From Verrucomicrobiota bacterium (GTDB taxonomy: Bacteria > Verrucomicrobiota > Verrucomicrobiia > Limisphaerales > UBA1319): a DNA stretch of 64,000 nt. The notes beneath the pieces are model-generated. The model was given only the letters and a program-made list of their open reading frames with translations. It was not told the origin of the DNA and searched no databases. The position numbers and the translations under genes were made by a program. Where the stretch lies: assembly GCA_022709905.1 (NCBI GenBank), contig JAKLHY010000023.1, positions 1 to 64,000 of the forward strand, written 5' to 3'. Each line of letters opens with the position of its first letter. The stretch's first letter is position 1. Positions 24,854 through 33,717 of the stretch are shown here, piece after piece.

Positions 24854-25483
24854 TCAAGTCATTGTCATTTCAAGCCGCTTAATTTCCTTCTTGAGAAGCA
24901 TCGAAATGCGGTATTTGGCGAGATAAACACGAGAGACCGAGATGCCGAGGGTTTGGGCGACTTTCTGGGGCTTCCAGTTCTTCACCACGTGCAGGTCAAA
25001 CATCTGGTATTGTTCGGCTTTGACCCTGCGCTTGATTTTCGCAAGAGCGGCATCGAAGATCGTTTTCTGCCATTCCTGGTCCCACGCCAGGTCAAGCGCC
25101 GCTTGGGAGGGGTCAGGAATTCTTTCAATCGTCGCGGTCCGGTCTGGACTCTCGAGCGAAGTGGACGGGAGGGCATGCCGCGAGGTCCGCTTCCGAAACT
25201 GATCGCTGATCTTCCAGCGTGTCGTCGTCAGCAGCCAGTTTTTGAAGGAGCCCAAGGCGGGATCATACTGGAATCCAGGCATTTTTTTGGCCACCGTAAT
25301 GAGGGTTTCCTGGACGACTTCCTGGGATTCCGCATCGTTCAACCCGGCCCTGATCGCGACCCCGTAGATCAGCTTCCAATAAGTGTCGAAGAAATCCCGC
25401 CAGCTTTCCTGGTCTTCCCAGTTCTTGAGACGATCCAGGAGACTCCGACGGGTTGGAATCAAATCATCGGGATGCATCATCAT
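24854..25483 (-). CDS. ECF-type RNA polymerase sigma factor
   Basis: 209 residues. Region 2 is seen in WRDFFDTYWKLIYGVAI and ESQEVVQETLITVAKKM; region 4 helix-turn-helix is the WKPQKVAQTLGISVSRVYLA block. It should direct RNA polymerase to a small regulon. A strong ribosome site (AAGGA, 6 bases before the ATG at 25483) is visible, rare in this window; two more ATG codons follow directly. No anti-sigma gene lies beside it, as is common for planctomycete and verrucomicrobial ECF factors. Its stop faces the end of lpxA. Confidence 0.92.
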   Translation of the reverse strand: MMMHPDDLIPTRRSLLDRLKNWEDQESWRDFFDTYWKLIYGVAIRAGLNDAESQEVVQETLITVAKKMPGFQYDPALGSFKNWLLTTTRWKISDQFRKRTSRHALPSTSLESPDRTATIERIPDPSQAALDLAWDQEWQKTIFDAALAKIKRRVKAEQYQMFDLHVVKNWKPQKVAQTLGISVSRVYLAKYRISMLLKKEIKRLEMTMT

Positions 25484-25660
25484 AGGACATCCTTTTCTAC
25501 CATTGTTTGTTCACCCATGGCAATTCTCTATTTTCCGCAAATGATTGCGCGCAGGCAAGATGGCGAATTAAAAGCGAACTTGAAGTAGGAAAAAATTTGG
25601 CGCGTGTTATGCTCTATTCAAAACAGAGCAAGAACCGTTTTTTCTGAGGCGCGTATTCTC

Positions 25661-27235
25661 ATGAACAGCGTGTGTCAATTTCAAGAGGGCAAGGGATGGG
25701 CTGGAGCACGGCTGCTATTCGCTTTGTGCGCCGGGCTGATTTGGCTTTTCAGCGGCTCGGAACTCGGCGCGGAGTGGCCGCAGTTTCGAGGCTCCGGCAA
25801 TCGGGGAGTATCCTCTGACAAGATTCTACTCGACTGGCCTCAGACGGGGCCGGCAGCCAAGTGGAAGATACCTCTCCAGAGCGGTTTCAGTTCATTGGCC
25901 ATCAGCCAGGGCAAAGTCTTTACCTTGGTGCGTCGCACGGTGGAAGGCGAATCAACGGAAGTGTGTGTGGGATTGGACGCGGCCACGGGTCGGGAACTCT
26001 GGGCCACTCCGGTAGGCAGGGCGAAGTATACTTCGGGGGGTGACGATGGGGCTTCAGACAACCGAGGGGGAGACGGCCCTCGATCGACGCCCTCGGTTCT
26101 CGGCGATCGCGTCTATGTGCTGAATGCTTATCTCGGGCTCTACTGTCTGAATCGGGACTCGGGCCAAATCGAGTGGCAACGCGACCTGATTAAGGACTAT
26201 GGCGGCTCCGTGGTTGACTGGCAGAGCTCGGCGTCTCCGATCTTGGATGATAGTGTTTTGTTCATCAATGTCAGTAGTTCGAGCCTGCCGCTGGTGGCCT
26301 TGCAGGCCTCGGATGGCGCCGAGGTGTGGCGTGCCGGTCGCGCTGAGGACAAGACAACTCATGCGAGCCCTGTGGTTGCCACCCTGTTCGATGTGCGCCA
26401 AGTGATCTTCTTTACCCGATATGGCCTGGTGTCGATTGCGGCCCAAACCGGCAAGGAACTGTGGCGGTATCGCTTTCCCTATCGCACCTCGAGCGGCGCT
26501 TCGCCCGTCATATGCGGGACTATCGTCTATTGCGCGTCCGGATATTCGACAGGAGCCGGCGCCGTTCGCATTACCAAATCCGACGACGTTTTCTCGGCCA
26601 GCGAACTCTGGCGAAAAGCCAACGAATTGGAGAACCAATGGAGCACACCGGTATACCATGAGGGTTATGTCTACGGTCTATATGGTCATGGAGAGTACGG
26701 ATATGCCCCTTTGAAGTGCGTCGATGTGGCCACAGGCGAGGAGATGTGGTCGGAAAGCGGATTTGGCCTGGGAGGAATTCTCCTGGTCCAGGAGAACCTG
26801 CTGGTGTTGAGTGAGAGGGGCGAATTGGTGCTGGTGAAGGCCTCGCCAACCGGGTATCAGGAAAGCGCCCGATTCAAAGCCATTACCGGCAAATGCTGGA
26901 ATGCGCCGGCCATCAGCCAGGGACGCATCTACGCGCGCAGTACCAAGGAGGGTATTTGCCTGGAGACCGGCGTGAAGACTTCGAGTCCTTTGCAGCTATC
27001 GACGCGCATGGAAGGCGGCGTTGGCATCTGCCTCGAGGCCAAAACCATCGATGGATCCCCCATCGAGGCCGACCGGGCCCAAAGCATTGAAGTCTACGCT
27101 TCCTCGAACTGGAACGAGGGCTCCTGGACACGGATTACGAACGCGTGGGAACTGATGGACGGCCAGTTGCAGCTGCGTGAATCAGGCGCTCTGAGTTGGC
27201 CACAGCGTTTCTATCGAACCCTTGAGAACCCTTGA
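25661..27235 (+). CDS. Secreted PQQ-type beta-propeller protein
   Basis: About 524 residues from the ATG at 25661, which precedes a signal peptide (LLFALCAGLIWLFSG). A GTG further upstream would place extra sequence before it. The mature part opens EWPQFRGSGNRGVS, the usual start of outer-membrane-assembly/PQQ-like propellers in this phylum, and carries repeated AATGRELWATPV-like blade motifs. The C-terminal 60 residues end in WPQRFYRTLENP, a tail common on verrucomicrobial exported proteins. No quinone-binding or dehydrogenase site was seen, so the role is unknown. It is followed by a pseudopilin gene 26 bases downstream. Confidence 0.85.
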   Translation: MNSVCQFQEGKGWAGARLLFALCAGLIWLFSGSELGAEWPQFRGSGNRGVSSDKILLDWPQTGPAAKWKIPLQSGFSSLAISQGKVFTLVRRTVEGESTEVCVGLDAATGRELWATPVGRAKYTSGGDDGASDNRGGDGPRSTPSVLGDRVYVLNAYLGLYCLNRDSGQIEWQRDLIKDYGGSVVDWQSSASPILDDSVLFINVSSSSLPLVALQASDGAEVWRAGRAEDKTTHASPVVATLFDVRQVIFFTRYGLVSIAAQTGKELWRYRFPYRTSSGASPVICGTIVYCASGYSTGAGAVRITKSDDVFSASELWRKANELENQWSTPVYHEGYVYGLYGHGEYGYAPLKCVDVATGEEMWSESGFGLGGILLVQENLLVLSERGELVLVKASPTGYQESARFKAITGKCWNAPAISQGRIYARSTKEGICLETGVKTSSPLQLSTRMEGGVGICLEAKTIDGSPIEADRAQSIEVYASSNWNEGSWTRITNAWELMDGQLQLRESGALSWPQRFYRTLENP

Positions 27236-27261
27236 CGCCATAATCCCTTACGCCGCTGGCT

Positions 27262-28029
27262 ATGATCAAGTCCCGTCCAACCGATGCTTCGAGGACCCCC
27301 GCCGCCTTTACGTTAATTGAACTGCTGGTCGTGATTGCCATCATCGCGATTCTGGCGGGTCTGCTGTTGCCGGCGCTGGTTGGCGCCAAGGAACGCGCCC
27401 GCCGCGCCACCTGCAAGAACCAATTACGCCAGCTCATCATCGCCAGCCACCTTTACGCCAACGATAACTCCGATAAACTCATGAGCGGGCGATCGGACTA
27501 CGATAACCCCGGAGATGAACACACCCCGGTCATTTGCACGAATACACGGAACGCAATTCTTGAGTATTCAGGGGATTATCGGATTCTGGATTGTCCAAGC
27601 TTGGGAAAACCTTTTAACCAAAAAGAAGGCTGGGTGGAGCCGATGGGTTACGGGTACATCATCGGTTACCATTATCTGGGCGGCCATACCAACACTCCAT
27701 GGCCGGCGTTTTCACTTCCGAAGGCCTCGATCTGGACTTCGCCGCAAACCCTGAGCGAGCCGGTCATCCTCAATCTGGTGGCCGACCTGAACGCGTGGTC
27801 GGAGGGGGAGCGGAAGACCTTTGCGCCTCATGGTTCCAAAGGGCCCGTCATGCAGGCTCGGGACTTTGGGAACAGCGCCGCGAGGGGAGCCTCATCGGAG
27901 TCGATCGGTGGAGTCGGGGGCAACGTGGGCATGGCGGATGGCTCGGTCAGTTGGAAGGGAATCAAGGAGATGCGAGTTTACCGCGGTTCTCATCTTTGGG
28001 AGCAGGACGGATGCATCGCGAGTTGGTGA
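27262..28029 (+). CDS. Type II/IV pseudopilin-like protein with prepilin N-terminal cleavage motif
   Basis: 255 residues. The class III signal is PAAFTLIELLVVIAII, cleaved before F with Glu at +5; the residue at -1 is Ala rather than Gly. A roughly 22-residue membrane helix follows, then a C-terminal domain ending in GGVGGNVGMADGSVSWKG, the H-X9-DG-like block of the verrucomicrobial/planctomycete pseudopilin family. Such proteins occur in dozens of copies per genome and are assumed to be exported surface proteins. The gene is linked with the PQQ-like gene upstream. Confidence 0.88.
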   Translation: MIKSRPTDASRTPAAFTLIELLVVIAIIAILAGLLLPALVGAKERARRATCKNQLRQLIIASHLYANDNSDKLMSGRSDYDNPGDEHTPVICTNTRNAILEYSGDYRILDCPSLGKPFNQKEGWVEPMGYGYIIGYHYLGGHTNTPWPAFSLPKASIWTSPQTLSEPVILNLVADLNAWSEGERKTFAPHGSKGPVMQARDFGNSAARGASSESIGGVGGNVGMADGSVSWKGIKEMRVYRGSHLWEQDGCIASW

Positions 28030-28145
28030 GTTAACGGTGTTTTCGGAGCGTCTGATGTGCGGTTTTTGGGGCTTTTTCCCCGATTGCCAGTTGGACCGGT
28101 CTCGATTACATTCATCAACGCGTCCGCAAAAGGGCGTTATCGATC

Positions 28146-29555
28146 ATGGCTGAATTATTGGATTGGATCTATGTGATTGCCGCCGTCATTCTGATGTTTG
28201 GCGCGGCAGTTTTTGTGCATGAATTTGGGCATTACTGGATGGCGCGCGTCCGGAAGATGAAGGTGGAAGCGTTTGCCATTGGATTTGGACCGAAGATCCT
28301 GGGTTGGACGCGAGGCGGGATCGAGTATTCCTGGCGGTGGATCCCTGCCGGGGGATTTGTGAAGTTGCCTCAAATGATTACGTCTGAGGCACTGGAGGGC
28401 AGCGCGGAGGGGACGGAGAACATACCTCCGGCGCCGCCGGGATCCAAGATTCTGGTTGCGCTGATGGGACCGCTGATGAACGTGGTTTTTGCCTTTTTCA
28501 TTGCCACGCTGATTTACATTCTGGGTCTGCCCGAGCCGATCAATCCGCCCATCGTGGGATATGTGGCCCCTGATTCGGCGGAGGCCCAGATGGGAGTCCG
28601 GGAGGGGGACCGGCTCCTGTCGGTGGATGGCAAGCGAGTGAAGACCTGGCACGACGCCCAAAGCAACACGGTGCTGGCCCGCACCAATGTGGTAGCGGTC
28701 GTTATCGAACGAGACGGTAAGGAGCTTTCCTTCAACCTGCCAACCGTTATTAACGAGACGTTTGGCCTCAAAATGCTCAACCTCGATCCCCGCGATCATC
28801 CGGTGGTTCGCAGCGTCGAAGCCAGCGGTCCGGCCGACAAAGCCGGCTTAAAGGTGGAGGACGAGTTTCTCAGTTTTGCCGGTGTTCCGATTTACAACCA
28901 GGACCAGCTGGTTGAACTTATTCGGAAACGCGGTGGCCAAGCGAGCGCGGTGGTGATTCGCCGGGGGGAACAGCGGCTCGAGTTGCAGGTCACGCCCCTG
29001 GTCGATCCGGCCACCAAACGCGGTCGGATTGGAGTGGGGATCACTCCGGGTGGACGGGTCATTTACGAAATCGTGCATCCCACTCCCTGGGCTCAAGTTG
29101 TCAAGGTTTGGAATCAGACGGTGGATACCTTGAGCGCCCTGGTGCACTCCAAGCAAACCGGCGTTGGCGCCAAGGATCTGGTCGGGCCCGTGGGCATCCT
29201 CGGAATGCTGGCCATCCAGGTCAACACGGATTACCGGCTGGCCTTGAGTTTCCTCGTCTTGCTCAACATCAATCTAGCCATCCTGAATCTGCTGCCTATC
29301 CCTGTCCTGGACGGCGGTCATATTCTTCTGGCGACTCTGGAAAAAATCCGGCGACGTCCACTGAGCACGCGATTCGTGGAATACACCACCACGGCTTTTG
29401 CGGTTCTGTTGATTTCGTTCATGCTCTACGTGACGTTCTTTGATTTCAAGCGTTGGTCGTTGTTCCATTCGATGTTCAAACAACCGACCCAAATCGAACA
29501 ATCTGAGAAGCCCGCCACTCCTGACACGCCACCTCCAAGTCCCGCGGTCCCATGA
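28146..29555 (+). CDS. rseP: Site-2 intramembrane metalloprotease RseP
   Basis: 469 residues. The zinc motif is HEFGH at 25-29 in the first membrane helix; the third ligand is in PVLDGGHILLA near the C-terminus. Two PDZ domains lie between (about 135-205 and 220-290, with GPADKAGLKVEDEFLS). RseP cuts membrane-bound anti-sigma factors or signal peptides. The Pro/Ala-rich tail ends after the last membrane helix. Its stop overlaps the ispG start by 4 bases. No dxr gene is upstream, although rseP and dxr are often linked. Confidence 0.95.
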   Translation: MAELLDWIYVIAAVILMFGAAVFVHEFGHYWMARVRKMKVEAFAIGFGPKILGWTRGGIEYSWRWIPAGGFVKLPQMITSEALEGSAEGTENIPPAPPGSKILVALMGPLMNVVFAFFIATLIYILGLPEPINPPIVGYVAPDSAEAQMGVREGDRLLSVDGKRVKTWHDAQSNTVLARTNVVAVVIERDGKELSFNLPTVINETFGLKMLNLDPRDHPVVRSVEASGPADKAGLKVEDEFLSFAGVPIYNQDQLVELIRKRGGQASAVVIRRGEQRLELQVTPLVDPATKRGRIGVGITPGGRVIYEIVHPTPWAQVVKVWNQTVDTLSALVHSKQTGVGAKDLVGPVGILGMLAIQVNTDYRLALSFLVLLNINLAILNLLPIPVLDGGHILLATLEKIRRRPLSTRFVEYTTTAFAVLLISFMLYVTFFDFKRWSLFHSMFKQPTQIEQSEKPATPDTPPPSPAVP

Positions 29556-31315
29556 ACGGCTGGACAGCCTCTCCGTATCATTACCAACGGCGATCGTCGC
29601 GACCCGTCGCAGTGGGAAATCCTGTTCTGGGCGGCGTGGTCATCGGGGGCGGACATCCCGTTGTGGTCCAGTCGATGATCACTTGCGACACGATGGACAC
29701 CGCGGCTTGTGTGCGGGAAACCCTGGATCTGGTTCATGCGGGCAGCCAGATAGTCCGCATCACGGCTCCCACCGTGAAAGATGCGGCGAATCTCAATAAC
29801 ATCGCCGCGGAATTGCGAACTCAGGGATGCCACGTTCCCCTGGTCGCCGACATTCACTTTAAACCCGAAGCCGCCCTGGAAGCCGCCCAGTGGGTGGAAA
29901 AGGTGCGGATTAATCCGGGGAACTTTGCCGATTCCAAGAAATTTGCCGTCAAAGATTACACGGATGCCGAGTATGCCGGAGAACTCGCCCGGCTTGAGGA
30001 GCGTTTTTCGCCGCTGATCAAAAGTTGTCAGCAGCTTGGCCGCGCTTTGCGCATCGGAACCAATCACGGATCCTTGAGCGATCGCATCATGAACCGATTT
30101 GGGGACACGCCCGCCGGCATGGTGGAAAGCGCTCTTGAGTTCGCCCGGATCGCCCGCCAGTACGACTTCCACAATCTGGTCTTCTCCATGAAGGCCAGCA
30201 GCCCCAAGATCACTATCCAAGCCTATCGCCTCCTGGCCGCCCGGTTGGCTGCGCTTGGATCCGATTGGAATTATCCGCTTCATCTGGGGGTTACAGAAGC
30301 CGGGGAAGGCGAGGACGGCCGAATCAAGAGTGCCATTGGCATTGGCGCGCTCCTGGCCGACGGCCTTGGCGACACCATTCGGGTTTCGCTTACCGAGGAT
30401 TCACCCCATGAGATCCCGGTCTGCCGGGAGTTGCTGAGCCAGATCCCCTTCCTGGTGAATTCGTCGGTTCCCGTGCCTGACATCCCATTGGCATTCGATC
30501 CGTTTAGTTATCAACGCCGGCCAAGTTCCGAGCTCAAGCTGGCTGGCGGCCTATCCTGCGGCGGTGCGCAAACCATCCGCGTGATCATGCCGCGGACCGG
30601 CTATCACCAGGTCCTGGCCCGCATGCGATCCACTGATAAGATCCGCCCCGAGGCTGTCCTGGAAGAGTTGCCGCTTATCGAGGTCGATCCCCTGCGGGAT
30701 TTCAATTTTCCTTCTCCCTCTCATCTGATCACCGTGCAGGATAACACCGCTCTGCCCCCCATCCCGGCGTTTCGATTGCTCGCGTCCAAACTGGCTCGGA
30801 TGAACGCCCGAAACCCAATTCTTCTGAAAGATTGCCTTCTAATTCCATCCCAGCCGCTTGAATCCAGGATGGCCCTGCTTCGGGCGTCGGCGGTGATTGG
30901 CGCCTTGCTCGCAGATGGCATCGGTGATGCCGTATGGATTCGGAATGAGGCGAATCCGGAACAGGCCTTGCGATTATCCTATAACATCCTTCAGGCCGCC
31001 GGTTGCCGTTCCTTTAAGACGGATTACGTGGCCTGTCCTTCCTGTGGTCGAACCCTGTTTCACCTTCAGACGGTCATTGCCCGGATCAAGCAGAGAACCC
31101 AGCACTTGGAGGGCGTCCGCATCGCGATCATGGGCTGCATCGTCAATGGCCCGGGCGAGATGGCCGACGCCGATTTCGGCTATGTCGGTGGCGCGCCAGG
31201 CAAGGTGAACCTGTATGTCGGAAAGAAACCGGTTAAATTCAATATCCCCGAGGCTGAGTCGGTGGATCGTCTGGTCGATCTAATACGCGAGCACGGTCGG
31301 TGGACCGAGCCTTAA
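29552..31315 (+). CDS. ispG: 4-hydroxy-3-methylbut-2-en-1-yl diphosphate synthase IspG, insert-bearing form
   Basis: 587 residues, much longer than the roughly 370 of proteobacterial IspG; the extra about 200 residues form the middle domain also seen in plants and chlamydiae. N-terminal TIM-barrel motifs (VQSMITCDTMDT and LVADIHFKPEAAL) bind the cyclodiphosphate. The C-terminal domain holds the [4Fe-4S] ligands C495 and C498 (CPSCGRT) and C529 (MGCIVNGPGE). It is the penultimate MEP-pathway enzyme in isoprenoid synthesis, and depends on the Fe-S supply made by the suf genes. It is coupled to rseP by an ATGA overlap. Confidence 0.97.
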   Translation: MNGWTASPYHYQRRSSRPVAVGNPVLGGVVIGGGHPVVVQSMITCDTMDTAACVRETLDLVHAGSQIVRITAPTVKDAANLNNIAAELRTQGCHVPLVADIHFKPEAALEAAQWVEKVRINPGNFADSKKFAVKDYTDAEYAGELARLEERFSPLIKSCQQLGRALRIGTNHGSLSDRIMNRFGDTPAGMVESALEFARIARQYDFHNLVFSMKASSPKITIQAYRLLAARLAALGSDWNYPLHLGVTEAGEGEDGRIKSAIGIGALLADGLGDTIRVSLTEDSPHEIPVCRELLSQIPFLVNSSVPVPDIPLAFDPFSYQRRPSSELKLAGGLSCGGAQTIRVIMPRTGYHQVLARMRSTDKIRPEAVLEELPLIEVDPLRDFNFPSPSHLITVQDNTALPPIPAFRLLASKLARMNARNPILLKDCLLIPSQPLESRMALLRASAVIGALLADGIGDAVWIRNEANPEQALRLSYNILQAAGCRSFKTDYVACPSCGRTLFHLQTVIARIKQRTQHLEGVRIAIMGCIVNGPGEMADADFGYVGGAPGKVNLYVGKKPVKFNIPEAESVDRLVDLIREHGRWTEP

Positions 31316-32205
31316 GGGTCGATGCAAAAGCTCCCCTATTCGCATTGAACCGGGACCATTTGCCCGATATTCTGCTGACTCTGATTCGACGCAGGGGCCG
31401 AAGTTAAAATTCCGCACCGGGAATGGGGCCTATCCATCGGGTATTGCGGTTACCCCTTCCAAGAACTCCCACCCAATCCGTTCCTGGGCCAGGCACTGGC
31501 CGGCGGGTTTGGCACATCTCCCAAGCCAATCGCAAAGCGTGGGCGAGGGCGGTTCGCCTTCCCAGGGCTGCGCATGACCCTGTCCGAGCGTTAACAATTG
31601 ACTCAGCCTGGCTTCGCACACGAACGCGAGCTGCGGCTCCCATGGAAATTCACCGATCCGCCTCTGCTCTTCATCGGAGGGCGCCACAAAGCCGAATGCT
31701 TCGCGCCAGCGCGCTTCCACAGAGAGCGGGATGAGAACACGGTCTATGAGGTGCGGTTTATAGCGAACAGGTTTATCTCGATCCAGCCGGATGCTTCCAG
31801 TGCTTTTGCATCGCGCTCGGGCTCACCTGCAATTCAATTTGGGATTCGCGCCCACCATCGGTTCTCGCATCCGGACTGTCCGTTCCCGCTGCTCTACGTT
31901 GGAGCAAGCATTCCGGCGTGCCTTTGGAAATACTTCGGCGACGATGTATCTGGCGGTCAGCGGGTGATTTCTGCGGCTCAGTGGAATGGATGCAGTCTGA
32001 GCCGAATCGCGGTCCCGCAATTAGAAGTCAGCGCGGTCAGCCAGGAGCCGACGCGAGGCGCCATGGGAGCGGACAAGGCCAGCCTGCTCGCCGTCGACCT
32101 CAACGTCCCTCAAGCGTGGGGATTGGCTGTGCAACAACATCCAGCGACATCAGGACTGTTGCCCGGCAATTCAACACACCGGCAAATCAGTTGGTCCCAC
32201 TTCGA
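31316..32205. other. 890-base region of decayed coding sequence, no intact gene recognised
   Basis: Several overlapping frames exist but none has start, stop and family features together. The clearest is a minus-strand piece listed separately. A plus-strand frame (31598-32299) overlaps the end of the cupin gene and is not called. The base composition does not differ obviously from the neighbouring genes, so this looks like gene remnants rather than regulatory DNA. Confidence 0.45.
31430..31810 (-). pseudogene. Unrecognised coding fragment
   Basis: On the minus strand an open stretch reads SIRLDRDKPVRYKPHLIDRV then LIPLSVEARWREAF and, further on, EFPWEPQLAFVCEARLSQLL, and ends at the TAG-type stop near 31430. 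It looks protein-like (ordered charged and hydrophobic residues) but has no ATG; the earliest usable start is a GTG at 31720, after several plausible codons. Upstream, sense seems to continue in another frame (PERDAKALEASG), which suggests a frameshift. I do not recognise the family. Confidence 0.3.
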
Positions 32206-32616
32206 TCAGGCACCAGCTTGTTTCATCCAAGTGGGCTTAGCTTCCAGGATGACCCCATCGCTTTCGGTGAATTGCACCAGGCTCTTGGCCTCGGTCTGAA
32301 TGCAGATATATCGAATGGGGCTTTGGCTATCGGCGGTAATGCACCGCGCTCCAGCCGGATCGACACGGACCACGCTCCCTTCCGCGACCTCAAACTCGTC
32401 GCCGTCCACTTGGAAGCGCCCCTTGCCTTTGACAACGAGATAGACTTCCTCATTCCGCTTGTGGGAGTGAAGGAAGGGCACGCTGACGCCTGGGGGCAGT
32501 TCATTGATGGAGAGTTCCGAACCGGTGAGAGCAAGCTCGTTGTGGAGCGTGACTCGTCCTTTGGCTTGAATGTCTCCGATTGACGTTGCTTTGTAGTGCT
32601 TGCCTGTGGTGTTCAT
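32206..32616 (-). CDS. Cupin-domain protein
   Basis: 136 residues forming one small beta-barrel cupin. Metal-binding motif 1 is in PFLHSHKRNEEVYLVVKGKG (two His and one Glu), and motif 2 lies around the CITADSQSPIRYICI block, where the expected histidine is not obvious. A good Shine-Dalgarno (AGGAG) lies 6 bases before the ATG. It sits 63 bases after the Rrf2 regulator gene on the same strand, an arrangement typical of YwnA-type regulators with a small target gene. Its function may be sensing or sugar/oxidant handling; that is inference. Confidence 0.88.
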   Translation of the reverse strand: MNTTGKHYKATSIGDIQAKGRVTLHNELALTGSELSINELPPGVSVPFLHSHKRNEEVYLVVKGKGRFQVDGDEFEVAEGSVVRVDPAGARCITADSQSPIRYICIQTEAKSLVQFTESDGVILEAKPTWMKQAGA

Positions 32617-32679
32617 TTTTTGCTCCTGTCGTGTTGCTTTATTTGTAGCTTTTTTTGTTACGTTTCGATCGAAAAAAAG

Positions 32680-33102
32680 TCACTTGGTCGTTCCCAGCAC
32701 GTCCTTGAGCACGTCAGCGATGGTAGTGTGATCTAATTCGGCTTCCATAGCGGCTTGGGCTTTTTGATAGTGGACTCCGAGACCGCGCTGGATGTTCCTC
32801 CCCACTGGGCAGAGCACGTTGGGCTGTTGGCTGTGCATGGCGAACACCGTGCCCGGACGAACGATCTGGTAAAGCCCTCCCAAGGTGATGCTTTCAGGCT
32901 TTACCAGAAGCTCCCAGCCGCCACTCACACCGGGCTGGGATTTCACCAAACCCACCTTGCGTAGCAGACCCAAAAGACGCCGAATCACCACGGGATTCGT
33001 GTTCACGCTTCCCGCGATAAACTCGGAAGTCAACGGCTGCGGATGCCGGGCTGCCAGCAAGCACAACACGTGAATCGCCACCGTGAAACGACAGTTCACC
33101 AT
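32680..33102 (-). CDS. Rrf2-family transcriptional regulator, YwnA-like
   Basis: About 140 residues from the ATG at 33102 (MVNCRFTVAIHVLCLLA); an open frame continues to 33348 but lacks homology and would include the promoter. The winged helix is clear (SEFIAGSVNTNPVVIRRLL and LVKSQPGVSGGWEL). The three-cysteine [Fe-S] cluster site of IscR is not present: only one Cys is in the region (NVLCPVGRNI), so it should sense something other than a conventional cluster. It probably regulates itself and the cupin gene downstream. Confidence 0.9.
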   Translation of the reverse strand: MVNCRFTVAIHVLCLLAARHPQPLTSEFIAGSVNTNPVVIRRLLGLLRKVGLVKSQPGVSGGWELLVKPESITLGGLYQIVRPGTVFAMHSQQPNVLCPVGRNIQRGLGVHYQKAQAAMEAELDHTTIADVLKDVLGTTK

Positions 33103-33114
33103 TAAATATGAAAC

Positions 33115-33143
33115 AATATCGATTACGATTTGTGGTGTGTCAA
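33115..33143 (-). promoter_or_regulatory. Sigma-70-type promoter of the Rrf2-cupin unit
   Basis: On the minus strand, TTGACA at 33143-33138, a 17-base spacer, and GATATT at 33120-33115. Only 12 bases separate the -10 box from the Rrf2 ATG, so the transcript would have almost no leader. An AT-rich imperfect palindrome around the -10 (AATATCGATT) could be an Rrf2 operator. Confidence 0.7.
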
Positions 33144-33341
33144 GCCTCGATCTGAACTCGGCTGAATCAGGGCGTTGGACAATCTTACGAGTGTGACGAT
33201 GATTGCCGACGCGGAGAAGGGATATTTTAACCCAGGCGAACAACCCAGGCAGGTCCGTCTTCACTTTGCTGACGATCCGATGCTGGCGCTCGCTTAAGCA
33301 AGGGTTGCCATCCCGGCGCGACAATGTCATGGTCATTCGAG

Positions 33342-33626
33342 ATGACACCGCCAGAGACCTGTCCTGTTTGCGGGGCTGATGTGCCCCGGAAGGCCCGTGC
33401 CTGTCCCGAGTGCGGCGCCTGCGAAGAAAGCGGCTGGTCGGATCAGGCTTATGTAAGCCAGCTGGGTTTGCCGGACGAGGATTTTGATTATCAGGATTTT
33501 GTGGACAGGGAGTTTGGCGGGCGGAAAACCTGGCGTCCCCGGGGTTTGTCGCGTATCTGGTGGGTGGCAGTTCTGGTGGTGTTGGCCAGTTTTCTATGGA
33601 TGATTTGGCGTTCCTGGCGATTCTGA
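33342..33626 (+). CDS. Small zinc-ribbon membrane protein
   Basis: 94 residues from the ATG at 33342; an ATG six codons upstream is equally possible. A zinc ribbon with CPVCG and CPECGAC knuckles occupies residues about 6-30. An acidic linker follows (DEDFDYQDFVDREFGG), then a single C-terminal membrane helix (WWVAVLVVLASFLWMIW). It should be tail-anchored with the ribbon in the cytoplasm. The family is common but uncharacterised. It precedes the ATPase gene by about 90 bases and may be part of the same unit. Confidence 0.8.
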   Translation: MTPPETCPVCGADVPRKARACPECGACEESGWSDQAYVSQLGLPDEDFDYQDFVDREFGGRKTWRPRGLSRIWWVAVLVVLASFLWMIWRSWRF

Positions 33627-33717
33627 ACTTTTCTGCATTGGGATGTTCTGTGGCTGTCGCTCAAGCTTTTCGTTGACGCGCCGATAGAAGGATTGGTGAT
33701 CCGTCATTCAGGGATGA

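Noticed and set aside
31598..32299. 233-codon plus-strand frame ending within the cupin gene
   Set aside because: It runs antisense into an intact gene and has no protein-like pattern.
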